From NCBI GenBank assembly GCA_900696515.1, contig CAADGK010000010.1, forward strand, positions 1 through 64,000: a DNA stretch of 64,000 nucleotides. The letters are read 5' to 3'. This DNA is from an uncultured Nitrosospira sp. (GTDB lineage: Bacteria > Nitrospirota > Nitrospiria > Nitrospirales > Nitrospiraceae). Under the pieces are notes generated by a model that searched no databases, was not told the DNA's origin, and was given only the letters and a program-made list of their open reading frames with translations. A program made the position numbers and the translations under genes. Position 1 is the first letter of the stretch; each line of letters opens with the position of its first letter. Shown here in pieces: positions 36,125-44,692 of this stretch.

Positions 36125-37231
36125 ATGTGGAAAACAATCCCAACCTGCTTTCTTACAGTGTTTTCCATCTCAGTCACTGCCGTAGTCCTCACTATTGTGG
36201 AAGGAACTATGGCGAAAGACTTCAATCCCGATAACCCGCTCAATCCACCAGCGCCGGTTTTTTGGTGTCCAGACAAGACACCCGACCAGCAGATTACGAC
36301 CGGCAAAAAATCAGGCTGCAAACCCCTCTATGACCAGCAGGCCGTCGATTCGTTCCACGAGTCCGCCCGGAATCGAGGATTTGATCTTCCTGAACGTGAC
36401 CCGATCAAAATCGTTGACTTACAAAACGCCGCGTCGAGATTTTCCGATCGTTATCGGGCGTTTGTGTCATGCTGTCTCACCGATGGTAAGGCACCGGAAG
36501 AAATTGTAGACCTCATCGATGAGGCAAACCACATCCTCAAAGTCGTCCAGCAAAAAGGCGTTTACAATTCTGCCGGGTTTGGGAAGGGACAAGGAGCCAC
36601 GGCCACTGGACCTGGAAACGGCACAGGAAACGGCGGCCTCGGCGGTGGTCCAGGAATCGCGCCAAAGCTTGGGACGTTTGCGCGGCAATTCACCCTCAGT
36701 GAAATTGTTGGAACCGTCGCGCGTGCCCGTGAGGACCTGCTTCGTCTGAACGACCGCCTTGAGCGGTTGAATGAGGCACAACAGAACCTCAACGAGGTAG
36801 ACTATGAAAGTAGCGGGCGCGCCAGATTGCAGATTCAGGAGGAAGAAGAAGCGATCAAGAGGGAGTTTCAGACAAAAAAGCCACCCTCCGCGGCACCGAC
36901 AGGAATGGATATCCAGGACACCACCTTGCGGTCACGAATCGGTGGAGACATTGAAGACACCAGATTAAACGCCAACTTCGGTGCAGATATCGGCGCCTCG
37001 GTTTCTCCTTACAGCAATGTGAATGAATCACTTCGCCCTCGCCGAGGGGAGACCATTCACGACAGCCAACTTCCTCATCGACCAGGCACAGAAATCCAAG
37101 ACACCACCATGTCCAGCAGCACCGGCTTTGAAGTGGATCGCTCACAAAATCGTGACGGAACGTCTACACTTTCACGACGAGGAGTCGGTGCTGCAATCGG
37201 CGATTCCGATTTAAACAGTCAACGCCGATAA
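36125..37231 (+). CDS. exported repeat protein, unknown function
   Basis: A 368-residue protein that I do not recognise. Residues about 5-28 are hydrophobic and look like a signal peptide ending near TMA. A cysteine-containing region follows (residues 45-130, with CPDK, SGCKPL and SCCLTDGKAPEEI), then a glycine-rich linker (about 152-178), a coiled coil with many Glu/Arg/Gln (about 195-255), and a C-terminal array of short degenerate repeats of the form G-x-[DE]-[IV]-x-D-[TS]-x-[LM]. The composition suggests a periplasmic or surface structural protein. It is divergent from the dcw cluster and convergent with the propeller lipoprotein. Confidence 0.65.
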   Translation: MWKTIPTCFLTVFSISVTAVVLTIVEGTMAKDFNPDNPLNPPAPVFWCPDKTPDQQITTGKKSGCKPLYDQQAVDSFHESARNRGFDLPERDPIKIVDLQNAASRFSDRYRAFVSCCLTDGKAPEEIVDLIDEANHILKVVQQKGVYNSAGFGKGQGATATGPGNGTGNGGLGGGPGIAPKLGTFARQFTLSEIVGTVARAREDLLRLNDRLERLNEAQQNLNEVDYESSGRARLQIQEEEEAIKREFQTKKPPSAAPTGMDIQDTTLRSRIGGDIEDTRLNANFGADIGASVSPYSNVNESLRPRRGETIHDSQLPHRPGTEIQDTTMSSSTGFEVDRSQNRDGTSTLSRRGVGAAIGDSDLNSQRR

Positions 37232-37242
37232 TCTGCCTTCCG

Positions 37243-38256
37243 CTACCCTCCTCCCGCCATCGGCATTGCCTCCCAGGTCTCACCTGCATCCTGACTCCGA
37301 TAGAGGCCGCTCCCGTTGGTGCCGGCATAGAACACGTTGGAGTCGATATCGCTTTGGGCGATAGCTCTGACGTTGGTACTGGAAAATCCCTTATTGATCG
37401 CCTTCCAGGTCAGCCCACCGTCATCACTCCGATGGACCCCATCGCGCCCCGTGATATAGAGCACACCGCGACGCGTCCGATCCAACACCATCCCCACGAT
37501 CATTTGATCCGCCAGGGATTCCCCGATTCGCTTCCAGGACTTACCTCCATCGACGGTCTTATAGATCCCCGCCAACGTGGCTGCATACACGGTCTCCGGT
37601 TCATACGGGTCGACTAGTATCGCCGTGACATTCAAGGCCCGTGATGTTTTCACCATGTCCGGCGGGACAAGCCCATTGTTCACCTTTTCCCAATGGCCGG
37701 CTTGATCGATTGACTTGTACACGCCACCGCTGGTTCCGGCATAAAGAAACGATGGGCGAGTGGGGTCCATTCCGAGCGTCACCACCATCAGCACTTCTTT
37801 CATCCCATCCATTCGTTTCGTCCACTGTTGGCCACCATTCTTCGTTTCAAACACGCCCATCGTCGTGGCGATGAACATATGCTGCGCATCCGCAGGGTCA
37901 AAGAGGAATTGATTCACGACGGAGCTGATGGTCGCATCATCAAGCCCCGTACGCATCGAAGCCCACCGTTGTCCCCCATCGTGGCTCTTGTAGACCGCAT
38001 CCCCCTTCGTGCCTGCATAGACGGTCGCAGGATACGCCGGGTCGACGGCCATGGCGATCACACGCGAATGACTCATCCCTCGTGAGAGATTCGACCAAGT
38101 CTGACCACCGTCACGAGTCTTATAGATATAGTCGTTGGTCGCAATATAGATAATGTCGGGGTTCTTCGGATGGAGTTGAATGAGGACAATCGGATCGCTG
38201 CGATTGCAGCCGGCGAGAGAGAAGATACACAGAACGGCCAGAAGAAGACTTCTCAC
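37243..38256 (-). CDS. beta-propeller lipoprotein with BNR/Ycf48-like repeats
   Basis: A 337-residue lipoprotein: a signal peptide ends in the lipobox LAGC (Cys17). The rest is built of about seven propeller blades, each with an Asp-box such as TRDGGQTW, SHDGGQRW, TKNGGQQW, TVDGGKSW, SDDGGLTW and SQDAGETW, and the recurring YAGT/YAAT strand. Such proteins resemble Ycf48/photosystem II assembly factors and VPS10-type domains and usually act as scaffolds or binding proteins. The ligand is unknown. Confidence 0.82.
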   Translation of the reverse strand: MRSLLLAVLCIFSLAGCNRSDPIVLIQLHPKNPDIIYIATNDYIYKTRDGGQTWSNLSRGMSHSRVIAMAVDPAYPATVYAGTKGDAVYKSHDGGQRWASMRTGLDDATISSVVNQFLFDPADAQHMFIATTMGVFETKNGGQQWTKRMDGMKEVLMVVTLGMDPTRPSFLYAGTSGGVYKSIDQAGHWEKVNNGLVPPDMVKTSRALNVTAILVDPYEPETVYAATLAGIYKTVDGGKSWKRIGESLADQMIVGMVLDRTRRGVLYITGRDGVHRSDDGGLTWKAINKGFSSTNVRAIAQSDIDSNVFYAGTNGSGLYRSQDAGETWEAMPMAGGG

Positions 38257-38277
38257 AAAACGCTCTCAGCATCCCGC

Positions 38278-38775
38278 CTATCGATAATTGGTGAACTGAA
38301 GATCAATTCCAAAGTCCTTACCCTTCAAAAAGGCAATGGCCGATTGGAGATCATCCTTGCTTTTACCCAGCACCCGTACCTGTTCACCTTGAATCTGCCC
38401 TTGGACTTTCAATTTTGAATCTTTGATCGCCTTCGTAATCTCTTTTGCCTTATCGGACGCCAAGCCACTTTGAATCTTCGCGACCTGCCGCACCGTGCCG
38501 CTCAAGGCCGGTTCAACCGTGCCATAATCGAACGCCTTCAAGGAGACCCCACGCTTGACACATTTCGCCTTGATGATCTCCTGCACCGCCTTGAGCTTGT
38601 ACTCGTCGTCCGAGACCACGACCAGTTCCTTTTCTTTTTCCTTCAGCGTAATCTCCGTCTTCGAGTCCTTAAAGTCGAACCGCTGTTTAATCTCTTTCGT
38701 CGCCTGATCCAGCGCGTTCTTCAGCTCCTGCATATTCACTTCCGACACCACGTCGAATGAAAACTGATCAGCCAC
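38278..38775 (-). CDS. yajQ: YajQ family nucleotide-binding protein
   Basis: A 165-residue protein of the YajQ/UPF0234 family with two ferredoxin-like domains. FSFDVVSEVNMQELKNALDQ and RFDFKDSKTEI are typical, as is the final LKGKDFGIDLQFTNYR (last 16 residues). Some members bind cyclic di-GMP and act as effectors. GTG 38775 is chosen because AAGGAGG precedes it by five bases. The several PilZ genes in this window would share the same signal if the binding holds here. Confidence 0.9.
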   Translation of the reverse strand: MADQFSFDVVSEVNMQELKNALDQATKEIKQRFDFKDSKTEITLKEKEKELVVVSDDEYKLKAVQEIIKAKCVKRGVSLKAFDYGTVEPALSGTVRQVAKIQSGLASDKAKEITKAIKDSKLKVQGQIQGEQVRVLGKSKDDLQSAIAFLKGKDFGIDLQFTNYR

Positions 38776-38805
38776 GGCTCCCTCCTTCTTCTTTCTCTCT
38801 CCTAC

Positions 38806-38922
38806 GGAGTGGTCTGGTTGATTCTCGACTGCGCGCATTGAATGAGCACATCGTTCACAACCAGCGCTTTTCTATCAACAGATGTGCGCGTTCAGCGAGC
38901 AAGAGGACAACCGGACCACTCC
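38806..38922. repeat. 117-bp inverted-repeat element between yajQ and cstA
   Basis: GGAGTGGTCTGGTTG (38806-38820) pairs with CAACCGGACCACTCC (38908-38922), 14 of 15 bases. A partly complementary inner segment (GAGCACATC against GATGTGCGC) would extend the fold. No target duplication or T-run is obvious, so it could be a folded RNA element in the yajQ leader or a decayed miniature element. Confidence 0.4.
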
Positions 38923-38968
38923 TCTTTCCCCCGCGGTGCGCGAGCAAGAAAGATTAGCCATGCCGCCC

Positions 38969-40987
38969 TTAGCAACACCCCGTTCCATGCGGCAGTTTAA
39001 ATCGGCATTCGTCATCGTGGTGATGAATCGCCGTTTGCATCCGCCCTGCCGACCCTCCACCTGCCATCACCACCACTTCGCTGCTCGTAAAGGGCTTTTT
39101 CAACACCACATAGCCATACCACTGCCGCAGGCTGTCACTCAAGACGATCAATCCCAAGACAGCCACCGCCGCGACGAGCACCGCATCGAGATAGAGCGAG
39201 AACGCTTGGCCTGCTGCCAATGCCGCCGCCTTCTTCAAAAACATCCAGAACATTTGATATGACCCTGTCAGCGTAATCACACCGACGAAGAGCATCGGCA
39301 ACGCCGTCACCCAGAGATAGGACGACTTCCACATCTTGATCAACACCGTCGTTCCGATGCAAAGCGCCAGCATGCCCAGGAGCTGATTCGCGGCCCCAAA
39401 CATCGGCCAAATAGTCGAAATACTCCCCGTCCCGATTAAATAGGCCCAGGCCCCCACCACCAACGCGCTGCTGAGCATGACACCAGGCAGCCAGTTCATC
39501 CGGCGAAAGGGCGCATAGACCCGCCCGGCCATCTCTTGAATGAGATAACGCGCCACCCGGGTGCCCGTATCAATCGTGGTCAAAATGAATAGCGCTTCGA
39601 AGACAAGTGCAAATTGATACCAGTATGCCATCAAACCCGACATGCCAGGCAAGGCTGAAAAGATCGACGCCATGCCGACCGCAAGGGACACGGCGCCGCC
39701 AGGACGCCCGGCCACATCGACTTCGACCATCTGGGATAGTTCAGCAATCCTTGACGGCGCAAACCCCATGGCAGTCAGCGCATCCGTTCCCAATGTCGTA
39801 TTGATGGCCAGATAATCACCGGGGATCAGCACGGACGCCGCGATCAATGCCATGACCCCGACAAAACTCTCCAGCAGCATCGCCGCGTACCCCACCACCG
39901 CCTGCGACTCCTGTTCGATCATCTTCGGCGTCGTGCCGGATGAGACCAACGAATGGAAGCCCGAGATCGCCCCGCAGGCGATCGTGATAAAGAGAAAAGG
40001 GAAAAGCGTGCCGGGAATAATCGGTCCCCCACCGTCGGCAAACTGTGTCACACGCGGCATCTCAATCGTCGGTGCCATGAGAATCACACCGAACCCGAGC
40101 AGAAAGACCACACCAAGTTTCATAAAGGTCGAGAGATAGCCGCGCGGCACCAGCAACATCCACCCCGGCAACACCGAGGCGAGAAACCCATAGCCAGCCA
40201 GCAGCCAGACCAGCGCCGGCTTATCAAACTCAAAGAGCCATGCATAGGAGGACTGTGCCACAACGCGACCGAAGAGCACCGCTGCAATCAGCAAGACGAC
40301 TCCAAGGAGTGATACTTCGGCTATGGCACCAGGGCGAAACTTCTGCAGATAGAAGCCCATAATCAAACCAATAGGGATCGTCATCGCGATCGTGAACGTG
40401 CCCCAGGCGTTGTGGTAGAGCGCATTGACAACCGCAAAGCCCAACCCAGCCAGTGCAACGACAACGATAAAGAGCACCGCCACCGCCGTCGCCGTTCCAG
40501 TAATCGAACCGAGTTCATCGTGGGCAATCTCCGGCAACGAGCGGCCATTACGTCGCATCGACGCCACGAGAATAATGAAATCCTGTACTGCCCCACCCAG
40601 CACCGCCCCAATCACCAGCCAGAGAAACCCTGGCATGAAGCCAAACTGTGCAGCCAGTACCGGGCCAAGCAGCGGCCCAGCCCCCGCAATCGCCGCGAAG
40701 TGATGGCCGAAGAGCACGACCTTGTTAGTGGGATGAAAGTTGACGCCGTCGTTGAGCCGCACCGCTGGCGTGACGTGCTGATTGTTTAGTCCAACAACCT
40801 GCTTAGCCAGCCATCTGCCATAGAACCGATAGGCCAGCACATAGATGCACGCGGCCGCCACGACTAACCAGAGCCCGTTTACTTTTTCGTTTGGATTGAC
40901 AACCCCGACCACATGGGCAAGAGCCAATGCACCGAGGATGGATAGGAAGACCCAGAGCAAATTCACAGCCGCTTTCATGCGCGGCAT
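38969..40987 (-). CDS. cstA: carbon starvation protein A
   Basis: A 672-residue membrane protein with about 16-18 hydrophobic segments. The conserved CstA blocks are present: LNDGVNFHPTNKVVLFGHHFAAIAGAGPLLGPVLAAQFG (given only in outline), RSLPEIAHDELG, FHSLVSSGTTPKMI and TRVARYLIQE. CstA proteins import pyruvate or peptides under carbon limitation. Length is close to E. coli CstA. The last 25 residues, rich in His, Asp and Cys (HHHDDECRFKLPHGTGCC), look like a metal-binding tail not typical of the family. Confidence 0.93.
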   Translation of the reverse strand: MPRMKAAVNLLWVFLSILGALALAHVVGVVNPNEKVNGLWLVVAAACIYVLAYRFYGRWLAKQVVGLNNQHVTPAVRLNDGVNFHPTNKVVLFGHHFAAIAGAGPLLGPVLAAQFGFMPGFLWLVIGAVLGGAVQDFIILVASMRRNGRSLPEIAHDELGSITGTATAVAVLFIVVVALAGLGFAVVNALYHNAWGTFTIAMTIPIGLIMGFYLQKFRPGAIAEVSLLGVVLLIAAVLFGRVVAQSSYAWLFEFDKPALVWLLAGYGFLASVLPGWMLLVPRGYLSTFMKLGVVFLLGFGVILMAPTIEMPRVTQFADGGGPIIPGTLFPFLFITIACGAISGFHSLVSSGTTPKMIEQESQAVVGYAAMLLESFVGVMALIAASVLIPGDYLAINTTLGTDALTAMGFAPSRIAELSQMVEVDVAGRPGGAVSLAVGMASIFSALPGMSGLMAYWYQFALVFEALFILTTIDTGTRVARYLIQEMAGRVYAPFRRMNWLPGVMLSSALVVGAWAYLIGTGSISTIWPMFGAANQLLGMLALCIGTTVLIKMWKSSYLWVTALPMLFVGVITLTGSYQMFWMFLKKAAALAAGQAFSLYLDAVLVAAVAVLGLIVLSDSLRQWYGYVVLKKPFTSSEVVVMAGGGSAGRMQTAIHHHDDECRFKLPHGTGCC
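40817..40838. repeat. 22-bp direct repeat, copy inside cstA
   Basis: This part of cstA (encoding AYRFYGRW on the minus strand) is repeated exactly over 22 bases at 41734-41755, on the other side of the DUF433/DUF5615 module and in the same orientation. Confidence 0.6.
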
Positions 40988-41038
40988 CCTAGCATAGTCC
41001 GACTGCCAGACACCTCACCTCTGTCGCACCTATCGTGA

Positions 41039-41088
41039 GTGTCGGCAGAGTCGTCATTTGGCATGCCATTTGACGACAGAGTCGACAC
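41039..41088. repeat. 50-bp imperfect palindrome upstream of the toxin-antitoxin module
   Basis: The core 41050-41077 reads as GTCGTCA, three bases, GGCATGCC, three bases, TGACGAC and is symmetrical except at two base pairs. Outside it, GTGTCG (41039-41044) pairs with CGACAC (41083-41088). It lies between the divergent cstA and antitoxin genes. It could be an operator or a cruciform-forming site; no T-run marks it as a terminator. Confidence 0.5.
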
Positions 41089-41167
41089 CTACCGCCTGGC
41101 ATACCACACGCCAAACAATCCATAGGTTGCTTGTAAATCACCCCTGGCCTCGCTATTCTTACAAATC

Positions 41168-41389
41168 ATGGCTACAGCAAGAACACCACTCATCACCTCG
41201 TCACCAGAGGTACTCGGCGGCACGCCCGTCTTTGCAGGAACACGTGTGCCAATTCAGACCTTGATCGAGTACCTTGAGGGTGGCGAGACGATCGACGACT
41301 TTCTTCAAGGATTTCCAACCGTCACACGTGAGCAAGTCATCGCTTTTCTCGAAGAAGCCAAGACCCGCATGCTCGCCAAAGCCTCGTGA
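41168..41389 (+). CDS. DUF433 antitoxin
   Basis: A 73-residue protein of the DUF433 family, a small helix-turn-helix-like fold. LITSSPEVLGGTPVFAGTRVPIQTLIEYL with its GGTPVFAGTRV signature and the following TIDDFLQGFPTVTREQVIAFL are characteristic. Members neutralise a PIN-like toxin and usually repress their own promoter. Its stop overlaps the start of the toxin gene. Confidence 0.88.
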   Translation: MATARTPLITSSPEVLGGTPVFAGTRVPIQTLIEYLEGGETIDDFLQGFPTVTREQVIAFLEEAKTRMLAKAS

Positions 41390-41706
41390 GAATCCTCCTC
41401 GACGAGTGTATCGACCGACGGTTTGGAAAGGAGATCGAGGGACATGAAGTAATAACGGTCCCTCAAGCAGGATGGGCTGGAATTAAGAACGGCGAGCTAC
41501 TTACCAGAGCTCAAACGCAATTTGATGTCTTCATCACCGTTGACCGTAACTTGGCCTTTCAGCAGAACATCCCCCAGTTCACCATTGCAGTCATTGTGTT
41601 GCAGGCCCCGACTAACCGCCTGAAAGATCTTCGGCCACTGCTTCCGAAACTGCTTCAAGCCCTCCCTACTGCAATCAAAGGCCAAGTCAACCGAATCAGC
41701 CTGTAG
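41386..41706 (+). CDS. DUF5615 PIN-like toxin
   Basis: A 106-residue PIN-like protein. Acidic residues typical of the family appear early (RILLDECIDRRFG) and in the middle (FDVFITVDRNLAFQQN), matching the Mut7-C/VapC-related ribonuclease-like fold. It starts with GTG in a GTGA overlap with the DUF433 stop, the standard toxin-antitoxin layout. Toxicity is inferred from family and context. Confidence 0.87.
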   Translation: MRILLDECIDRRFGKEIEGHEVITVPQAGWAGIKNGELLTRAQTQFDVFITVDRNLAFQQNIPQFTIAVIVLQAPTNRLKDLRPLLPKLLQALPTAIKGQVNRISL

Positions 41707-42022
41707 CACACTGCAGCAAAGTATCAGCCACCGGCCATAGAACCGATAGGCCAGCGCTGAGCCTGCAACGCCCATGGACACTTCTACTGCAATCGCGAAT
41801 TCGCCGCTACGACAAGCCGCCATATGATTCCTACTGCATGGCGGCAGGACCAGACTGCCCAATCTGAAATACCTCCGACGCTGGTATCAGGCGATGGAAG
41901 CAGGGAAGTAACCTTCATCGCCTCTCCCCATCAATGCCCCTTGTGACTCATATCATCTCTGGCATCGCTTGATGAGGGAATAGCGTATCGCAAGTGACAG
42001 ATGGCAGAACCAGGAGAGCGAT
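41707..42022. other. gene-free remnant region between two toxin-antitoxin modules
   Basis: No intact gene is visible. It begins with the second copy of the cstA-like 22-bp repeat (41734-41755); in the minus reading the surrounding frame gives ALAYRFYGRWL, as in CstA, but the similarity stops within about a dozen codons. The rest shows no recognisable protein, promoter or RNA. Confidence 0.5.
41734..41755. repeat. 22-bp direct repeat, copy beyond the toxin gene
   Basis: Exact copy of 40817-40838 in cstA, in the same orientation and 917 bases away. It may be a leftover of a local duplication or of the insertion that brought the toxin-antitoxin pair. Confidence 0.6.
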
Positions 42023-42409
42023 TTACAGGCAGGCGTGTTCGCGGAAGAATGCTGCGATGGCGGGCTTGTCCATCTTCCCCTGTGCAACGGAGAGCACCTC
42101 TTGTACCAACACGGGGTTAGGAATATTCGTTTCAACTCCATTCAACACCAAGAATGCCAGGGCGGTCGCTGCACCCACTCGCTTGTTCCCGTCTAAAAAT
42201 GGATGGTTCTGTACCAAGTGAAATAAGTACGCAGATGCCATTTCGAATAGATCGCCATGGAGATAGTGCCCCCCGAATCCAGCTTGTGGAGCTGCAAGAG
42301 CTGATTCAAGCAACCCATCGTCTCGGATTCCCACCGTTCCCCCATACCGTTCAATCTGGTCACGATGAATTTCTCCGACTTCCTCGAATGTCAGAAACAG
42401 CGGTTCCAT
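42023..42409 (-). CDS. doc: Doc/Fic family toxin (death on curing)
   Basis: A 128-residue Fic-fold protein of the Doc branch, which in phage P1 phosphorylates EF-Tu. The catalytic motif HPFLDGNKR is at residues about 69-77 within HLVQNHPFLDGNKRVGAATA, and the N-terminal LTFEEVGEIHRDQIERYGG, GIRDDGLLESAL pattern matches Doc. It lies three bases downstream of an AbrB-type antitoxin gene, which completes the module. Confidence 0.9.
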   Translation of the reverse strand: MEPLFLTFEEVGEIHRDQIERYGGTVGIRDDGLLESALAAPQAGFGGHYLHGDLFEMASAYLFHLVQNHPFLDGNKRVGAATALAFLVLNGVETNIPNPVLVQEVLSVAQGKMDKPAIAAFFREHACL

Positions 42410-42412
42410 AGC

Positions 42413-42640
42413 CTATTCCGCAAGCTTCTTGAGCGCAGGACCATACTGCCGATTCACTTTTTCCAGCGCCGCGCGGAACTTCTTCCGGCGGGCTGCATCC
42501 CGCTCCGGTGTCACGATCAGGCACTTGCCGTCCGTCCGGATATTGAGCGGTGTGTCGGCATCGATATTCAACAGGTCCAACACCCCGCGGTCGATCACAA
42601 GCGCGAGACTATTCCCATGCTTGGTCAATTTCTTGATCAC
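42413..42640 (-). CDS. AbrB/MazE-type antitoxin
   Basis: A 75-residue SpoVT/AbrB DNA-binding protein: IKKLTKHGNSLALVIDRGVLDLL is the swapped-hairpin domain (N-terminal 45 residues), and the basic C-terminus would bind and block the toxin. GTG 42640 was chosen because GGAGGTGGATCT lies directly ahead of it; the longer frame starts inside that site. Pairing of an AbrB antitoxin with Doc is less usual than Phd, but is known. Confidence 0.87.
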   Translation of the reverse strand: MIKKLTKHGNSLALVIDRGVLDLLNIDADTPLNIRTDGKCLIVTPERDAARRKKFRAALEKVNRQYGPALKKLAE

Positions 42641-42798
42641 AGATCCACCTCCTGGCAGGTAATACAATGTATCACCATCCTATCACCCTACCCCTCACGC
42701 AGCAAAGCCGCTTCCATTGTCATCAAGAACACCCTCGCTCCTTCGCCCGCAACCGAGCAATGGATCCTTTCGCTCATTTTGGTATACTCGTCCCCACC

Positions 42799-43197
42799 AT
42801 GCCACCCGACAGCCCGGCACCTCCCCCATCACCGAGAGATCGCCGTGAGTTTTATCGCATCACTGTCTCCATCCCGATCTGCTTGCAGCAGGAAACCGAC
42901 ACGACGGAACCGACGCTCGTCGAACGATCCGTCAATCTCAGCGGCGGCGGCATCGGCGTTACACTCAACCAGCCCTTCCAGGAGAACGCCGTCCTTACCT
43001 GTACGCTGCTTCTTCCTGGCCAAGTGGTCTTTAAGTCCGCACTTGAAGTGTTGCGTATCGACACCATACCCTATCCCCGCGACACCTACCGCCTCCATGC
43101 CCGCTTTATCCATATGACCACGGACAACCGTGAGCAATTGATCCGATCCATCCTGCAGTTTCAACGCGAGCATCTCAGCAAGCACTATTCCGCCTGA
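42799..43197 (+). CDS. PilZ domain protein
   Basis: A protein of about 132 residues consisting of a proline-rich N-terminus and one PilZ domain. Both cyclic di-GMP motifs are present: RxxxR in RREFYRI and NxSxxG in NLSGGGIGV. It should therefore bind cyclic di-GMP. The start is uncertain, since ATG 42763 is also in frame and neither has a Shine-Dalgarno; a TATACT lies just before 42799. Confidence 0.8.
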   Translation: MPPDSPAPPPSPRDRREFYRITVSIPICLQQETDTTEPTLVERSVNLSGGGIGVTLNQPFQENAVLTCTLLLPGQVVFKSALEVLRIDTIPYPRDTYRLHARFIHMTTDNREQLIRSILQFQREHLSKHYSA

Positions 43198-43312
43198 CAC
43201 GAGACGATGCCGATCCGCATGCCCCAGTTAAGATTCCGTTGAATAGCCCCGCTTTGTCCCCACCCAATGAGGGATTCCCTTTCCCGGGAACGGTCGACTA
43301 GACTGCCCTACC

Positions 43313-43684
43313 GTGGAATTCACCCGCACCTATTCGCGCCAGCACTATCGGGTCCCCCTTGCCGTGCAATACCCGGTGATGTTTTCTGCAACCGATACGA
43401 TTGCGGAAGGGAAGGTCATGAACCTCACGGTGTTTGGTTGCACCATTGAATGTACCGATGCGCTCGAGAAGGGAACCACACTCCGAGTGCGATTGATTCT
43501 CCCGGACCAGACTCAATCGTTACCGGTTGAGGAAGCGGAAGTGCGATGGGTCCACGGAAACCGCATGGGGGTTCAATTTCACAAGGTCGAACGCGCCGCG
43601 GACTTTCGGCTGCACGGCTTTGTGTGGGACCGAATGATCGAGCGATTTCAGACGATTGTTCAGGAGGGACTCTCCACCCGGTGA
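43313..43684 (+). CDS. PilZ domain protein, second
   Basis: A 123-residue single-domain protein beginning with GTG. RxxxR is present as RQHYR, but the second motif reads NLTVFG, with Thr in place of Ser, so cyclic di-GMP binding is less certain. The remaining strands (LRVRLILPD, AEVRWVHGNRMGVQFHKV) follow the PilZ pattern. Its 3' end overlaps the convergent flippase-like gene by about 25 bases. Confidence 0.78.
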   Translation: MEFTRTYSRQHYRVPLAVQYPVMFSATDTIAEGKVMNLTVFGCTIECTDALEKGTTLRVRLILPDQTQSLPVEEAEVRWVHGNRMGVQFHKVERAADFRLHGFVWDRMIERFQTIVQEGLSTR

Positions 43685-44667
43685 TCTTCGCTCACGCCCC
43701 GTTTCCCCACAAAGGCGAGACAGACCAACCCGATACCGATCCAGACGACTTCGCGGAAACGTCGTAACAGCGCGAAGGTCATGCCCGTCACATCGCTGTA
43801 GCCGAAAGCCTGTAATAAGAGAAGATTACCGGCATCCTGCGCCCCAAGACTCCCTGGGATGAAACAGGTCCCGCCTTTAATCAGAGCAGCCAAGGCACCG
43901 ATCGAGACGACCGACCACAAACTGGCGGTATCCCCGAGGCAAGAGATGATGACAAAGACCTCAAGCGATTCGGCCAACCAGCCGAAGAGGCAAACTCCGG
44001 TCGACAGCGCGAACGCCGTACGGTGGTGTCGATAGAAACTCAGAATCGTCTGATCGATCGAGCGCAAGTGTTCCTCTTGCGCCTCAAGCACGCGAATCCG
44101 CAATCCCAGTTTCTTGACCATCGACAACATCGAGGCAAAGAGCCCGCGTTGCTGGACAAAGACAAACCCGGCGATCGAACATACCAATACCGCGACACTG
44201 ACGATTGCCGCCGTAATGGTCTGTCCGGCCGAACCGCCCGTACCCAAGATCAAAAGCCCGACAGCAATCCCGACGAGGATATAGAAGACTTCGGCAATCG
44301 TCAGGGTCGTCTTGGCGAGCACCACGGACGCGGCGCCCTCCGCAATCGGAACATGGTGCTGCTTCAACAAGTACGCCTTCAGCGGTTCGCCGCCCAAATA
44401 GGCCGTAGGAGTGGTCATGTTCACCACTTCCCCGGCCGTTCGAATTGTCAGGAGGCGCCAGAACGGGACGGCGCGCGCGGATGGCCCCAGGACCAGCTTC
44501 CATCCATACGCTTCGATCACATACATGATGACGGAGGGAATCAACACGGCAAGCAACGCGGCGGATCCGAGCTTAGACCCCGCCTCATAGATATTGCGGG
44601 GTCCGATATTCCAGACCAGTGCGCTCAGAGAAATAAGGCCGACGGCAAGTAGGATATAGCGCAACAC
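43660..44667 (-). CDS. flippase-like membrane protein (LPG synthase TM / UPF0104 family)
   Basis: A 335-residue polytopic protein with about eight helices, of the PF03706 family. Conserved stretches include RTAGEVVNMTTPTAYLGGEPLKAYLL (given in outline) and CFIPGSLGAQDAGNLLLLQAFG. Relatives flip or modify lipids (MprF membrane domain, hopanoid-associated proteins). It is the last gene of the phosphonate-type operon, so it may flip the lipid product made by the CDP-alcohol phosphotransferase 25 bases upstream. The function is inferred from context. Confidence 0.82.
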   Translation of the reverse strand: MLRYILLAVGLISLSALVWNIGPRNIYEAGSKLGSAALLAVLIPSVIMYVIEAYGWKLVLGPSARAVPFWRLLTIRTAGEVVNMTTPTAYLGGEPLKAYLLKQHHVPIAEGAASVVLAKTTLTIAEVFYILVGIAVGLLILGTGGSAGQTITAAIVSVAVLVCSIAGFVFVQQRGLFASMLSMVKKLGLRIRVLEAQEEHLRSIDQTILSFYRHHRTAFALSTGVCLFGWLAESLEVFVIISCLGDTASLWSVVSIGALAALIKGGTCFIPGSLGAQDAGNLLLLQAFGYSDVTGMTFALLRRFREVVWIGIGLVCLAFVGKRGVSEDHRVESPS

Positions 44668-44692
44668 GTAAGTCGGATGGCAAACGCGGTGG

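Noticed and set aside
41497-41862. 121-residue minus-strand frame containing AYRFYGRW
   Set aside because: Antisense to the DUF5615 toxin; only the short cstA-like match is meaningful, and it is reported as a repeat.
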